NCBI RefSeq assembly: GCF_016808335.1 | Contig: NC_053153.1 | Location: forward strand, 19,727,033-19,791,032 | Source of the DNA: Panicum virgatum | Lineage: Eukaryota; Streptophyta; Magnoliopsida; Poales; Poaceae | Direction of reading: 5' to 3' | DNA length: 64,000 bases | Shown: piece after piece, positions 1 through 11,799 of the stretch | Numbering within the stretch: the first letter of the stretch is position 1 | How the letters are laid out: the number at the start of each line of letters is the position of its first letter | Program-made: the position numbers and the translations under genes | Notes under the pieces: generated by a model | What the model saw: only the letters and a program-made list of their open reading frames with translations | The model's database searches: none | Told to the model about the DNA's origin: nothing

Positions 1-21
1 GGACATCCTTTCGCCACGAAC

Positions 22-819
22 ATGGTTGATGTGGCCAGAGATGAAGGTTCTTCTCAAGCTAAGATTCTGACGTCATCATCGGCCAAGAAATCTGGAGCTG
101 TTGATCCTAAAGCGCAGATAGCGGCCGATGAGGTCAAAGGAAAGGGTTCGATGAGGGATGCTGAACGTTCATCGGCACCACGTAGATGTGTAACGTCTCA
201 AATGTTGTTGCACAAGTTTCAGCGTGATCATGAAAGGCGGCAGCATAGAGAAGAAGAGGAGCGACGCGAGCAAGATCATTGGAGGTGTCCTTTCTTTGTC
301 TACTGCTGGGAAGAAGGGTTGACATTGCCATCGGCATATGATTGTCTCGAATGCAATGGTCAAGGCAGCCGATCATATGAAAAGTCGCGTCATGAGCCCT
401 ATCGGTGTGAGCGCACTCCTGTGCATGATCGGCTAGGAAAAAGAGTATCGGTGCATGATCGACTAGGGGGCAGGACAATGCTACGTGATCCTGCTGGGAG
501 AAGAGTGCCTGTACACGATTGGCTAGAAAAGGTGGCCGATGACAGAGTACAAGATGATCAGCCGATGCGGAGAGATCCAGAACGTGAGCCTGATCGCACG
601 GATCAATCTCAATGGTGCCCAGGAGGTTTGACCAGGTCTCAGAAGCGACGTGTTCTGAGGTTACGCCAGCTGGAGATCATTGAAGAAGAGCAAGAACAGA
701 CTCTGGACAAGAAAGGAGTCAAATCACAAGTCTGGCGTGTCAAGGCTAAGGCCGATGGTGAATCGGCCAGTAATAGTTCCACACCGATCCAAGCAATCGG
801 TTCTATAGAAAGTTCCTGA
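22..819 (+). pseudogene. Tat-like gag-pol linker region (fragment)
   Basis: Open frame of 265 codons that starts inside the element, so the ATG at 22 is not a true start. The protein is highly charged, with a basic/acidic coiled segment (HERRQHREEEERR, about residues 70-85) and a Cys-rich patch around residues 89-112 (CPFFVYCW...YDCLECNG) typical of the region between gag and reverse transcriptase in grass Tat elements. The short unit VHDRLGxR is repeated about three times near residues 133-170, showing internal duplication at the DNA level (about 416-530). No protease motif is clear here. I infer the family from the downstream RT and the Cys-patch; the function of this segment is unknown. 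Confidence 0.7.
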
Positions 820-2547
820 TGGATGAGTTCCTAGAGGAAGAAGGGAAGTTGGGGCATGGGTTTATGTCGGCCGATTTACTAGAGGAAATTGACATCAGAG
901 ATGGTGATAGACCGAGGCCGACGTTTATTAGTGCCAACTTGGATCCCAAATACAAGCAGGAACTGAAAAGTTTATTAAGAGAGTACAAAGATTGCTTTGC
1001 TTGGGAATATTATGAGATGCCTGGCTTGGATAGATCTATTGTGGAACATCGTTTGCCTATAAAACCGGGATATCGGCCATATCAACAAGGAGCGATGCGA
1101 TGTAATCCTAAGATTTTGCCAGATATAAAGGCCGAGATTATGCGGTTAATTGAAACTAATTTTATTCGGCAGTGTCGTTATGCCGAATGGATTTCTAATG
1201 TGGTTCTTGTTTACAAGAAGAATGGCAAACTATGAGTGTGCATTGATTTCAGGGATCTCAACAAAGCTACGCCGATGGATGGTTACCCTATGCCAATAGC
1301 TGATATATTGGTAGATGATGCTGCTGGGCACAAAGTGATCAGTTTTATTGATGGCAATGCTGGATACAATCAGATTTTTATGGCAGAAGAAGACATCCAC
1401 AAGACTGCGTTTAGATGTCCAGGACATCTCAGTTTATTCGAGTGGGTAGTCATGACCTTCGGATTAAAAAATGCCGGTGCTACGTACTAGAGAGCCATGA
1501 ATTATATCTTTCATGAACTCATCGGCAAAATTGTGGAGATATACATTGATGACGTGGTTGTAAAGTCAAAGGGGCACCAAGAACATTTGGTCGATCTGCG
1601 TAGAGCTCTGGAATGCACCAGGAGACATGGTTTGAAGATGAATCCGAACAAGTGTGCTTTTGGCGTATCAGCTGGACAATTCTTGGATTTTATGGTACAT
1701 GAACGAGGAATTGAAATTTGTCAGAAGACTATATCAGCTATCGACAAAGTTGAAGCCCCTACAACGAAGGTTGAACTTCAGTCATTGATCGGCAAGATTA
1801 ATTTTATTCGAAGATTTATATCTAATCTGTTGGGAAAAATTCAGCCGTTCAGTTCTTTACTGAAGTTGAAGGCCAACCAGGAATTTGTATGGAGAGAGGA
1901 ACATCAGAAGGCATTGGATGAAATCAAACATTATCTGGTAAATCCTCCGGTGTTGGTTTCTCCCCAAAAACACAAGCCGTTTAAATTGTATTTATCGGCT
2001 GATGAACGTGCTATCGGATCGGCCCTTATTCAAGAATTTGAAGGAAAAGAAAGAGCTATTTATTTTGTGAGCAGAAGGTTGCAGGATGCTGAAACCAGGT
2101 ATTCTCCTGTCGAGAGATTATATCTTTTCTTATACTTCTCCTGTACCAAGCTTAGACATTATTTATTATCGGCTGAATGTGTTGTTGTGAGCAAAGATGA
2201 CGTTATTAGATATATGCTCTCATTGCCGATTTTAAAAAGGGAGAATAAGGAAATGGATTTTGGCATGGTTAGAATTTGATTTGAGATATGAATCGGCTAA
2301 AGCAGTTAAGGGTCAAGCCATAGCCGATTTTATTGTGCAACATTGTGGACCAGAGCTAAACATGGTAGATCTTGTTCCTTGTACTTTATTCTTTGATGGA
2401 TCTTCATGTGGGAATGGTTCTGGAATTGGTGTGGTGCTGATTTCCCCTCGGGGGGCAAATTTTGAGTTCTCATTTCGGATTGAAGCCTCTGCAACCAATA
2501 ATCAAGCTGAGTATCGTGCTATTCTCAAGGGAATTCAATTACTTTGA
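819..2547 (+). pseudogene. Ty3-gypsy reverse transcriptase and RNase H, broken
   Basis: Reverse transcriptase is spread over successive open pieces (819-1235, 1236-1490, 1497-2279, 2260-2547). Family landmarks are visible: CIDFRDLNKATP, the FGLKNAGATY motif, the catalytic YIDDVVVKSK, and an RNase H core beginning LFFDGSSCGNGSG. A TGA at 1233-1235 stands where relatives have Arg, a TAG at 1488-1490 stands where they have Gln, a frameshift lies near 2235-2262, and a TGA closes the frame at 2545-2547. With these lesions no full polyprotein can be made. Two of the stops fit C-to-T changes (CGA to TGA, CAG to TAG). Confidence 0.92.
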
Positions 2548-4018
2548 GAGATCAAAGCCGATGCTGTTGAGATTTTTGGAGATTCTATGCTGGTGATTAA
2601 TCAGTTAGTTGGGGAGTATGAATGCAAAGATGATATTTTACAATTATATCATGAAGAGTGTCTCCGGCCGCTGAAAGAATTCACGAAGGTAACCATCGAG
2701 CATGTTCCCAAATTTCATAACAGTAATGCAAATCGGCTGGCTCAGCATGCTTCAGGGTATCGGCCGATGGAAAGAATAATGGCCTCGGAGTTAACAGCCG
2801 ATGACTGGAGGAAAGAGATTATTGATTATTTGAAAGATCCATCCAAAAAAGTGAATAGAAAAATCAGATTTTAGGCAATCAAGTATGTATTGTTGGAGAA
2901 AGATTTATATTATCGGACGACTGATGGAGTTTTGCTCAAATGCATCGATAAAGAAGAAGCTAAGGTATTAATGGGTGAAATTCATGAAGGGGTATGTGGA
3001 TCCCATCAATCGGCTTATAAGATGAAATGGGTGATCAGGAGGAACGGATATTTTTGGTCGACGATGTTGGAAGATTGCTTCACATATTACAGAGGTTGCC
3101 AAGAATGTCAGAAGTTTGGAAGCGTGCAAAGAGTTCCTGCGTCAGCCATGAATCCCATAATCAAGCCATGGCCATTTAGAGGATGGGGAATTGATTTGAT
3201 CGGCCAGATATATCCTCCATCCAGTAAAAATCATAAGTTTATCTTGGTGGCCACTGATTATTTCACCAAGTGGGTTGAAGCAATTCCTCTGAAGAATGTT
3301 ACGTCGAAAGAGATGATTGAATTCGTTAGAGAACATAATATCTATCGGTTTGGTATTCCACAAACCATTACTACCGATCAGGGTACTATGTTTACGTCAG
3401 ATGAATTTGAGGAATTTGCCATTGGAATGGCATTAAATTGCTGAATTCTTCTTCATATTATGCCCAAGCTAATGGTCAGACAGAAGCATCTAATAAAGGA
3501 GTCATCAAATTGATCAAAAGAAAAATTGATGAGTATCCTAGAAAGTGGCATACTGTGCTACAAAGGTGTGTCCATATCATTTGGTATACGGACATGAAGC
3601 TGTTCTTCCATGGGAGTTGAAACTTGATTCACGGCGTGTCATGTTTCAGAATCAATTGACGGCTGATGAGTATTCTGCTCTTATGAAAGATGAATTAGAG
3701 GATTTGGCTGGTCATCAGCTGAAGGCCCTTATAAATGTTAAGGCAAATAAAGCCAGAGTTGGCCGATAGTATGATAAAAAAGTAAAAGCCAAGACCTTTG
3801 AGAAAGGGGAATTAGTTTGGAAGTTGATACTGCCGATAGGAACAAAAAGTTCAAAATTCGGCAAATGGTCGCCAACGTGGGAAGGACCATTCAGAGTAAA
3901 CAGATATGTTCCTGGCAATGCCTATATTTTAGATACACTCGAAGGGGAAAAGTATTCTAGAGCTCTTAATGGGAAGTATCTGAAGAAATATTACCCAAGC
4001 GTTTGGGTAGACGCATAG
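2548..4018 (+). pseudogene. Ty3-gypsy RNase H tail and integrase, broken
   Basis: Continuation of pol. RNase H tail residues (IFGDSMLVINQL) are followed by a linker, the integrase zinc-binding part (HEGVCGSHQ ... CQECQKFG) and the catalytic core with the first Asp in GWGIDLIG and the second in TTDQGT; the Glu region follows near SSYYAQANGQTEASNK. A stop occurs at 2872-2874, frameshifts lie near 3440 and 3560, and there is a TAG at 3767-3769. The C-terminal part (WSPTWEGPFRVN ... LNGKYLKKYYPSVWVDA) ends normally at a TAG at 4016-4018, which sets the natural end of pol. Confidence 0.9.
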
Positions 4019-4324
4019 CCGATTAAGTAAAAAAATCGGTTGAATTCAAGATAGCCAATGCAGAGAGTGTATCACCTTTAGCACGAAAATAAGAAAAGGC
4101 TTGATCGTATCATAATGCGTTCAAGTGTTTTCGTGGCCGATATGACATGTTTTAAGTTTAATTTGGTTTTCTGGTTCGATTGTGATCGCAAGAAGGTATT
4201 GGTATATTTGGAGTGATTGCAAGACAGAAATTAATGCAAAATACAGTAAAGACATAAGACAAGAGCCAACAAGGGGAGCCATTCATTGATTATATTTACA
4301 AAAGCCAGAATAGGCTATTACATG

Positions 4325-5060
4325 CTACAACCTAGTTTGACTCTTCCCCGAAGAGGTTGCTAATGACGCCCTCCGAGCTGACGTCACGGCAACGGCATCA
4401 GCAGGGTAGTAGAGGTCCTCAACAAGCTCCTCGAAGGCATCACGTCGTAGTCCTGGCTCAGGGAAGACCGGCGCCCATTGCCGGTAGTCCGCTCTGGACA
4501 TGGTGGAGACGACGGCGATGGCTCTGGCGGCGCCCTCGTGAGCCCCGTACTCGGCAACCTCAGTGACGCGGGCTGAAATGTTCTGGAGGCGCGCGGCGAT
4601 GGTGTCCCCCCTCGCATTCACCGAGTTGATGGCGACTCGGGCGGCATCCAGTAGAGACTGGACTTGTGACTCCAGCTCTAAGAAAGAAGAAGGGATTAGA
4701 GTGGAAAATCTGAAGGTCGTTAAAGAAGACATGGTTCCAAAACTTACTTGCGTCCTTGGTGTCGGCGCTAGTGAGTTGGCCGCGGATGATGACCTGGTCT
4801 GTCCGTGCCCGGTCGAGGTTGCTACGGACCTTGTTGAGCTGGCGGAGGAGGTCGCGGATGTACCCCTGGGTGCCTGCGTCCAGGATCCGGAAGTTTGGGG
4901 GGAGTTCCATGGCGGCGTATCTACAGAGATGTGCAGATGGTCAAAAGCATATTAGAGATGCAGCATTGACAGAGAAGAAAACAATGACTTACCCCAGACA
5001 GGGGCAGAGCGGCGGGGGAGCATCGGAGGAGCCCTCACCGATGCGTTTGTTGTTGGCCAT
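4325..5060 (-). CDS. Three-exon antisense ORF of the Tat-like element
   Basis: Read on the minus strand: exon 1 5060-4993 (ATG at 5060-5058), exon 2 4920-4748, exon 3 4677-4325 (TAG at 4327-4325). Both introns begin GTAAGT and end AG. Exon lengths are 68, 173 and 353 nt, total 594, exactly 198 codons, and the frame holds across both junctions. The predicted 197-aa protein is soluble-looking, with no signal peptide or membrane segment; exon 2 is rich in Leu/Arg/Asp heptad-like stretches (IRDLLRQLNKVRSNLDRA) and exon 3 continues with an amphipathic helix (LESQVQSLLDAARVA), suggesting a coiled coil. No catalytic domain is recognised. Antisense extra ORFs between pol and the 3' LTR are known in Tat elements, but their role is unclear. 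It is odd that this gene is intact while pol is riddled with lesions. Confidence 0.75.
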
Positions 5061-5160
5061 CTGTCTTGAGGAAGGAGAGGAGGCTAGGGTTTTTTGGGCT
5101 AGAAGAAGAAGAAGGCAAAGAAAGCTTTGGTCGATGAAGAGAATACAATGCCGATGGGGT

Positions 5161-5170
5161 GATTTATAGC
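5161..5170 (-). promoter_or_regulatory. TATA box of the antisense gene
   Basis: On the minus strand the sequence reads GGCTATAAATCACC, a near-consensus plant TATA box. It lies about 100 bp upstream of the antisense ATG at 5060, so transcription would start near 5135 and leave a leader of about 75 nt. It points away from the LTR and is independent of the LTR's own plus-strand TATA box. Confidence 0.65.
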
Positions 5171-5433
5171 CCAAGGCAGGGAAGGTGAATCGGTTGCGTG
5201 CCCCAGCATAGCCTTTACTCTTGGATCTAATCGAGGGACGCGGGGGTAAAAAGACGAAAGGTGAATCGACAGATTCCCGTTGTGCGGACGAGAAGATGAA
5301 GGGTTGAGGGCAAAGGAGAGATTTTCACTCGCCACCCGCACGGGAAGCGAAGCTGCAGTAAGTGAAAAGACCGTTCGGCAGCATAATCATGACAAAGGTT
5401 TAATTTCAAAGTAAAAAGGACATTTTTACTCCG

Positions 5434-5446
5434 AAATTGGGGGGCA
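5434..5446 (+). other. Polypurine tract of the Tat-like element
   Basis: AAATTGGGGGGCA lies directly before the LTR start TGTTGACACC at 5449. This is the expected site for plus-strand priming and fixes the left LTR boundary. Confidence 0.75.
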
Positions 5447-5448
5447 TG

Positions 5449-6582
5449 TGTTGACACCGTTTTTTGACACGTGTCAAGGAAGGTGATTTCGGTGAAGGAA
5501 AGGTGGCCGATTCAAAAAAAACCAAAAGAAGCACAGAGTTGGGATCGGCCAATGGGAATTCGTCCGATGGACCATGAGAATATTCTGTGAAGATGCTGAT
5601 TAGTCCGCTCTGATACTCGGCCGATGGAGAGTTGCCGATGAAGTCAAGGAAGGAGGAGAGGATCCGGACTCTGCGAGGATCTTGATGATTCGGTTGTAGT
5701 ATTTAAAGTAGTTTATCTTTAGATAGTCTTTTCTTTTAAGTTAAGTAATATTCGCCGTAATCGGCTAGTACTTATTAGCGCTAGGCTATATATATCAGTT
5801 GTAAGGGATTAGAAAAACTTGATACACATCCAATACAACAAACTTTACGACTTCTTTGCACTTTTTCGGCGACTTCGCCTTTTCTCTTCTTTTTTCGATG
5901 AGTTATTTCAAGTTGATCAAGGACGTCTCACATTCGAGCGACTTGATTTGCTGGTGAGTTTTCGTTTTACCGAGTATATTTGAGCTTTAGCTACCGGGCG
6001 CATCGCTGTGGCTTCATTCAAATCTATTCAAAAGTTATCGAGTTCATCTAGGCTTTGACTTCCGGGCGCATCGCTGTCGTCTCGTCTAGATTTATTCGCC
6101 AATTATTAATATCGGCTAGATTTGTAGGTTTTCCTATGCTTTTTGGCCATTATCACATCTTAAAACATACTAGATCGGCTTTAGGTTTTGGAGTGACACT
6201 TTTGTTATCTCAAGAGCTGTTTTAGATCTATTTTTAGCTTTGCATCATCTAAGTTACACATTCGTAACTTAGATCTTGTCATACACACACGATCGGCTGT
6301 CCAAAAGCCGGTTTTGTTGTCTAGTGTATCGGCTGATCTTGCCAATGCGCTCCTTTACTACGCGCTTGCATTTAATATCTTTTTGTCGTCTATAGTATCG
6401 GCAAAGCTTGCCGATACGCCCATCTGAGAGATATTCGGAATCCCAGCCGATACGCTCTCGAATTTGACTTTGTTTTCTCCCTTGTCAATTTCAGGTCAAA
6501 TTGACTGGCACGCTTGGTTGACTTTCCGTGACTCGACGAACACTTGCCCTCGGATTCCAGTGTGTTGATTTTTGCGTCAACA
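5449..6582 (+). repeat. 3' LTR of the Tat-like element
   Basis: The LTR starts TGTTGACACCG and ends TTTTTGCGTCAACA, giving the inverted ends TGTTGAC...GTCAACA, 1134 bp. A TATA-like stretch (GGCTATATATATC, about 5784-5796) marks U3/R. The R-U5 part contains duplicated blocks: CCGGGCGCATCGCTGT appears twice (about 5995 and 6063), and a longer block ending in TTGCCxATxCGC is repeated at about 6330-6420. The LTR continues the ATCGGC/GCCGAT word enrichment seen in the coding part. Confidence 0.88.
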
Positions 6583-9527
6583 GCTTCTTCAAGGGTAACA
6601 CACTTCATGAGGATACCTGAAGCAGAGTGCTTGTATAGGTTGTCGCCAACCAGGATGAAACCCTTGTTACGCCTGATGATGCGGGCGGCTTCAGCGCTTT
6701 TAGGATCGACATGTGGTGGAAGTTTGAACTCCTTGATGAAGTCGATAAATTGAGTCCGCCAATCTTCATCGATCATCAGCACTTCTCTGACTGTGGCCGG
6801 GGCCTCCGTGTTAGTTGCTTGTTGGTTTGTACCTTGACTGATGGATGATGAAGTTCATGGACAAAAACTCCTAGTGGAACAGCTGCTCGAGTAGATCCAA
6901 GTTTGGAGAGGACATCGGCTCCCACGTTGTTGTCGCGATCGACGTGGTGGATTTCCAATCCTAAGAAGTTGTTTTAGAGCTTTCTGATTTCTTCAACGTA
7001 TGCGTCCATTGTATCCTTGTTGATATCCCATTCTTTATTGACTTGTTGAACGACGAGTAGAGAGTCGCCGTAGACAAGTAGTCGCTTGATGCCGAGAGAT
7101 ACTGCTAGTCGAAGACCATGTAGCAATTCCTCGTATTCAGCTTCATTGTTGGAGACCTTGAACAAGATTTGGAATACATACTTCAATTGTTCTCCCTTGG
7201 GGGAGATGAACAAAACTCCCGTGCCACCTCCGTCGAGCTTAAGTGAGCCATCGAAGTACATCACCCAATGCTTTGGAACGTTCTGAGGTGCTGGAATTTG
7301 GTTTTCCCGCCATTTAGCCAAGAAGTCGACTAGTGCCTGTGACTTGATTGCTATTCTTGGCCTGAAGTTGATTTCCAAGGCTCCAGTTCAACTGCCCACT
7401 TTGAGATTCATCCAGTGGCATCCCGATTGTGGAGTATATCCCCCAATGGGAAGCTAGTTATGACTGAGATCTTGTATTCGTCGAAGCAATGCCAGAGCTT
7501 CCTGGAGGTGATTAGAATTCCATACAAAAGTTTCTGAATTGATGGATATCTAACCTTTGATTCAGATAGTACTTCGCTGATGAAGTAGACTGGTCTCTGA
7601 ATGCCATAAGCGTGGCCTTTCTCCGGGCGCTCGACTACTATCGCCGTACTGACTACATGGGTAGTCGCAGCGATGTAGAGGAATAATTCCTCACCGGGTA
7701 TTGGAGCTGTTAGAATCGGCGGTGACTGGAGATGATGCTTGAGATTCTCGAGTGCTTCCGCGGCTTCTGTAGTCCACTCGAATTTATCTTGTCGCTTTAG
7801 GAGTTTGAAGAAGGGTAATCCCCGTTCGCCAAGCCTGGACAAGAACCGATTCAAGGCTGCCATGCAGCCTGTAAGCTTCTGGATGTCCTTGATGGTAGCT
7901 GGAGCATCCATGGCCATGATGGCATTGATCTTCTCTGGATTAGCCTCAATTCCTCGATTAATGATGATGAATCCGAATAGTTTTCCAGAGGGTACACCAA
8001 AACGCACTTGGTTGGGTTGAGCTTCCAGCGGAATTTTTGGAGGATGTTAAGGTCTCTTCCAGGTCAGTAATGAATTGATCCTGGGTCTTAGCTTTGACAA
8101 CGACGTCGTCAACATAGGGTTCAACATTGTGATGTAGCTGATCAGAGAAGCATAGCTGTATCGCACGCTAGTAGGTAGCGCCAGCATTCTTCAACCCGAA
8201 GGACATGGTCTTGTAGGCGTATGCCCCGTAAGGGGTGATGAAGGCTGTCTTGATTTGGTCTTCCTCTTTCAGGGCGATCTGATGATACCCTGAGTAGCAA
8301 TCGAGGAAGGATAACATGACACATCCTGCTGTCGAGTCGATTACTTGATTAATACATGATAGCCCGAAGGGATCCTTTGGGCAGTGCTTGTTTAGATCAG
8401 TGTAGTCGATGCACATCCTCCACTCGTTGTTGTTCTTCTTCTGGACGAGCACAGGGTTGGCCAACCAATCAGGATGGTAGACTTCCTAGATGAACCCTGC
8501 TGTGAGTAGTTTTGCCAGCTCTTTCTTGATGGCTTCTTGCTTGTCGAGTGAAAACCGCCGTAACTGTTGCTTTTTTGGTATGGCTTTAGGGTCGACCTTC
8601 AAGGCATGCTCGATCAACTCCTTGAGCACCCCTGGCATATCTGCTGGTTTCCACGCGAATATGTCTCGGTTGGCCCTAAGGAAGTTGACGAGCTCGAATT
8701 CCTATTTGTCACCCAGTCCTGCTCCAATGATGGATGTTTTGGAGTCGTCTCCCTCTTGTAACTGGATAGTCTTGGTGCCCACATCACTGGTTGGTTTAAC
8801 CAATGATTGGTTTGGCTTCTTGGAAGGCATCGACTCCTTGAGTGAGAGTTCCTTAGCAGATGCAAATATTTCGCAGATAGTGCTAGGGACCCGGATTGTG
8901 GCAGCATGATCAATTGCTTCCTTTGTCGCACTTGAAAGACTTAAGGAGGTCTCCACGTAGTGACAAAACTCCTGTGTTGCCTGGCATCTTGAGGAGCAGG
9001 TAAACATACTGTGGTACCGCCATAAATTTGGCTAGTGCAGTTCTCCCCAGGATAGCATGGTAGGAAGATTCGAAGTCGGCTACTTCGAATTTGATGTAGT
9101 ATGTCCGGAAATTTTGTTATATACCAAATGTGACTGGGAGAGTGACCGAGCCAATTGGAGTAGAGGAATTTCCGGGGATGATGCCGTAGAAAGGAGCCTT
9201 GCTTGGAGTAAGCAGACTCATGTAGTTGAGGCCCATCTTTACCAATGTGCTTGCAAAGATCAGGTTGAGCCCACTTCCGCCATCGATGAGTACTCGAGTA
9301 AGCTTGGAGCCCTGGACGACTGGATCGAGTACTAGCGGGAACTTTCCAGGTTCATAGAAGCTGGTCCATTGATCTTCCCTACCGAAGGTAATAGGGACCT
9401 CGCTGTATTTGAGTGGCCTCTGAATTGCTGGTTCGACTGATAGGGTCTCTCTGAGTAGGAGCTTCTGAGCTCTTTTGGAGAAGCTAGAATCTCCTCCAAA
9501 TATGACGTTGACGATGTTTTGTTGCTG
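6583..9527 (-). pseudogene. Ty3-gypsy pol (protease, RT, RNase H), broken and truncated
   Basis: Landmarks in reading order: an aspartic protease-like segment near 9300-9230 (VLIDGGSGLNLIFASTL), RT with MCIDYTDLNKHCPKDPFG and SFGLKNAGATY (8464-8168), the catalytic YVDDVVVKAK at about 8125-8095, an RT thumb/RNase H segment (8007-7408), and RNase H with MYFDGSLKLDGGGTG and YGDSLLVVQQVN (7378-6974). A linker follows, and the reading ends at ASGILMKCVTLEEA, just before the integrase zinc finger, because of the insertion at 6583. The TAG at 8170-8168 occupies the Gln codon after GATY; further frame changes lie near 8100 and 7400. Confidence 0.88.
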
Positions 9528-11777
9528 TTAGAAACCATCATGGTCTTTCTTGTCGTCTTCATCATCCTTGTCTTGTTCTTTCTTAGGAGCGGCGGCCGGT
9601 GCCAACTGGAAGGATTTGCACAGGATCGTGCACTCCCACATCGAGTGATTGCTCTTGGGGTTGATTGGACATCTCTTGTTGTGGAGAATCATGTCGAACT
9701 GGTCATGCGGCTTGTCGCCCTTCTTACCACGCGGTGTGCGATCCATAGTGCCGACTGTATCGTCAGGCTCACGCTTGCGCGCAGGATCCCGCTAGTTACT
9801 GGGCCCTCCGCGATCATTGTGGCACTTCCCGTTGTTGTCGTTGTTGCGGTGGGGAAAGCGACTGTGTTCTTGCTCCTCTTCATCTGCCCAGCGCTGCATC
9901 ATGTCCCGTAAATCTACCACCATTTTGGGGCGGTTACGCCCGAAATCGCGGTACAGGGATTGGACGGTGATGCCGCTCTGGAAGTAGTCGATGATGTCGT
10001 CGTCGGCGATGTTGGGGATGGTGGCTCTTGTGTAGAAGAAGCGCTTGATGTAGGATCTGATCGACTCGCCTTGCTCCTGCTTGATCATAGATAGGGCGTG
10101 GCGAGTAGCTACTCGGTGTAGCGACCCTTGGAAGTTGTCAATGAACACCTTCTTGAGGTCCTCCCACGAGTGGATTGACTCGCGCGCCAAGCTTTCGAGC
10201 CACGTGAGGGGTGCCGGTTCCAGGGCCATCGGGAGGTAGAGGACCTTGGTGTTAGTATCTCCTCCTGCAACACTAATAGCGGTCGAGTATAAATATAACC
10301 ATTGAGCAGGATCTTGCTTACTGTCGTACTTTTGGATGTTCGTAGGCTTGAAATCCTTCGGGTACTCAATGTTGTCAAAAGCCCTGCTCAGGGCTTGGAA
10401 GCGGTCGGAATTATCCGCAAGTTGTGCTCTACGTCTTGTGTTGATGATGTCCCGTGCGTCCACGATCGAATCGGTTACTTCTTCCCTGTTGTGCCCACGG
10501 TTGTTGTTGCGGTTTGGCTGAGGCCCAGGGGCTTGGTTTACTGGTGGTTGGCCACCCCTGGTGCGATGGTTGCTCACGACTTCTTGATCCTCTTGATTTC
10601 TTTAGTTTTGTTGCTCCTATTGTTGTTGACGCTGGTGGCCTCCGGGGGTACGGCTTACCTGAGGTACGACTGTTGCAGTAGCCCTTGATCGCATACCGTG
10701 GAGTGAGGACAGCGGGTTCTGCCTCTCGAGTTGTTCAACAACATTCTTGGCGAGATTTATAACTCGTTCAATCTCTGGATTCTGAGGCATTGTCATGAGT
10801 CGCAGTGTTGCTTCTGTCATCGTAGCAATTGGTGTCCTGAAGACAGGATCCGTGACATTGTTGAATTCATTGTTGAGGTTGCGCGGTGGAATGCGAGCAC
10901 GTTGAGCCGCCTGAACTCTGCGCTGCTCCTTACTTTGATTTCTTGCCCTGCGAGTAGTGCGAGTGGCTTCATCTTCGTCTTGTGGAGCGTCTTGGGTCAG
11001 GTTGTCTGCTGAAATCTGCTCCAAGGTTTCGTTTGGATCGTGCTCGCTGGGGGCACCTCCGGGTTGTTGGATGATCACCGGAACCAAACGTTCGTGAGAG
11101 AAGCTTTCCAGGTCTGATTCGTAATCAGCTAGGACAGTTTCTCCGGACCCAGTTTTCCTCTCAGTTGTGAAGGGAGTACCGTATTGAAACAGAAGATCAT
11201 CAATGCTGGCAACTTCCCGAAGATTGTCGAGTAGTTCCGCGAGAGTACGGCTTTGGCAAGATTTGAATTGCATCTTTGCCAGCGCATTGGTGATGAAATC
11301 CAAGCTGTCTTTAGGTGACTCGACTGGATCTGGGTATACGTCGAAAACGGGTGCCTCCCGGCAGGCGGTGACTGATTGGTTTTCGACGTGGAGTAGATGA
11401 TCCAAGCTATTTTCATAGATGGATCTATTCATCTGTTTGTAAGCGGATGAAGAATTACGCAAGCCGAAGACGGGTTGCGCAAAAGAAGTCCCAATCCGAG
11501 TATATTTCAGTTTGAGATCAATCTGAGTCCGAGTGGAACTCGAGTTATCTTCGAGTTTCGCCTCGATCTCCTTGGCTAGGTCAGGAAGCAACATAACGCC
11601 GTGATAGTAAGATCCGGCGAGTTTGTTGGAGTCTTCCGACGTGATGATCTTCAATGCGGGTGAGTCGGTTAGGTGGCTGTTGAAACCGCCCGAACCGTTG
11701 GCGACGCAGACCCACGAGCCGAAGACGAAGGTGGCGCCTTGAGGAGGCGTCATGGTGCTGAAAGCAAAGGTGGCCAT
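9528..11777 (-). pseudogene. Ty3-gypsy gag polyprotein, interrupted by stops
   Basis: One minus-strand frame runs from the ATG at 11777 to about 9528. It is broken by stops at 10619-10617 (TAG), about 10601 (TAA), about 9789 (TAG) and 9528. The first 386 codons form a long acidic/Gln-rich N-terminal region. The second part (10577-9792) is a classic plant gag core (retrotransposon gag domain, including DPAQWLYLYSTAIS, LTWLESLARESIHSW and RHALSMIKQEQGESIRSYIKRF). The third part, with the CPINPKSNHSMWEC segment, looks like a degenerate zinc knuckle. All pieces share one phase, so only point stops, not frameshifts, break gag. The frame of pol differs downstream. Confidence 0.85.
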
Positions 11778-11799
11778 CGAGCTAGCCGATGAACTCGCC

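Larger units (their letters stand above)
1..6582 (+). mobile_element. Tat-like Ty3-gypsy LTR retrotransposon, 3' part
   Basis: The 5' LTR and gag lie left of the window. What is present, in order, is a gag-pol linker region, protease-side sequence, reverse transcriptase, RNase H, integrase, an antisense spliced gene, a polypurine tract and the 3' LTR. The order PR-RT-RH-INT is that of Ty3-gypsy, and an extra ORF between pol and the 3' LTR is known from the Tat lineage (Grande, Retand, RIRE2 types). The sense frame carries many stops and frameshifts, so the element is dead. The right LTR end (CAACA at 6578-6582) interrupts the minus-strand pol of another Ty3-gypsy element, so this copy is nested. 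The target duplication cannot be checked because the left end is outside the window. Confidence 0.9.
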
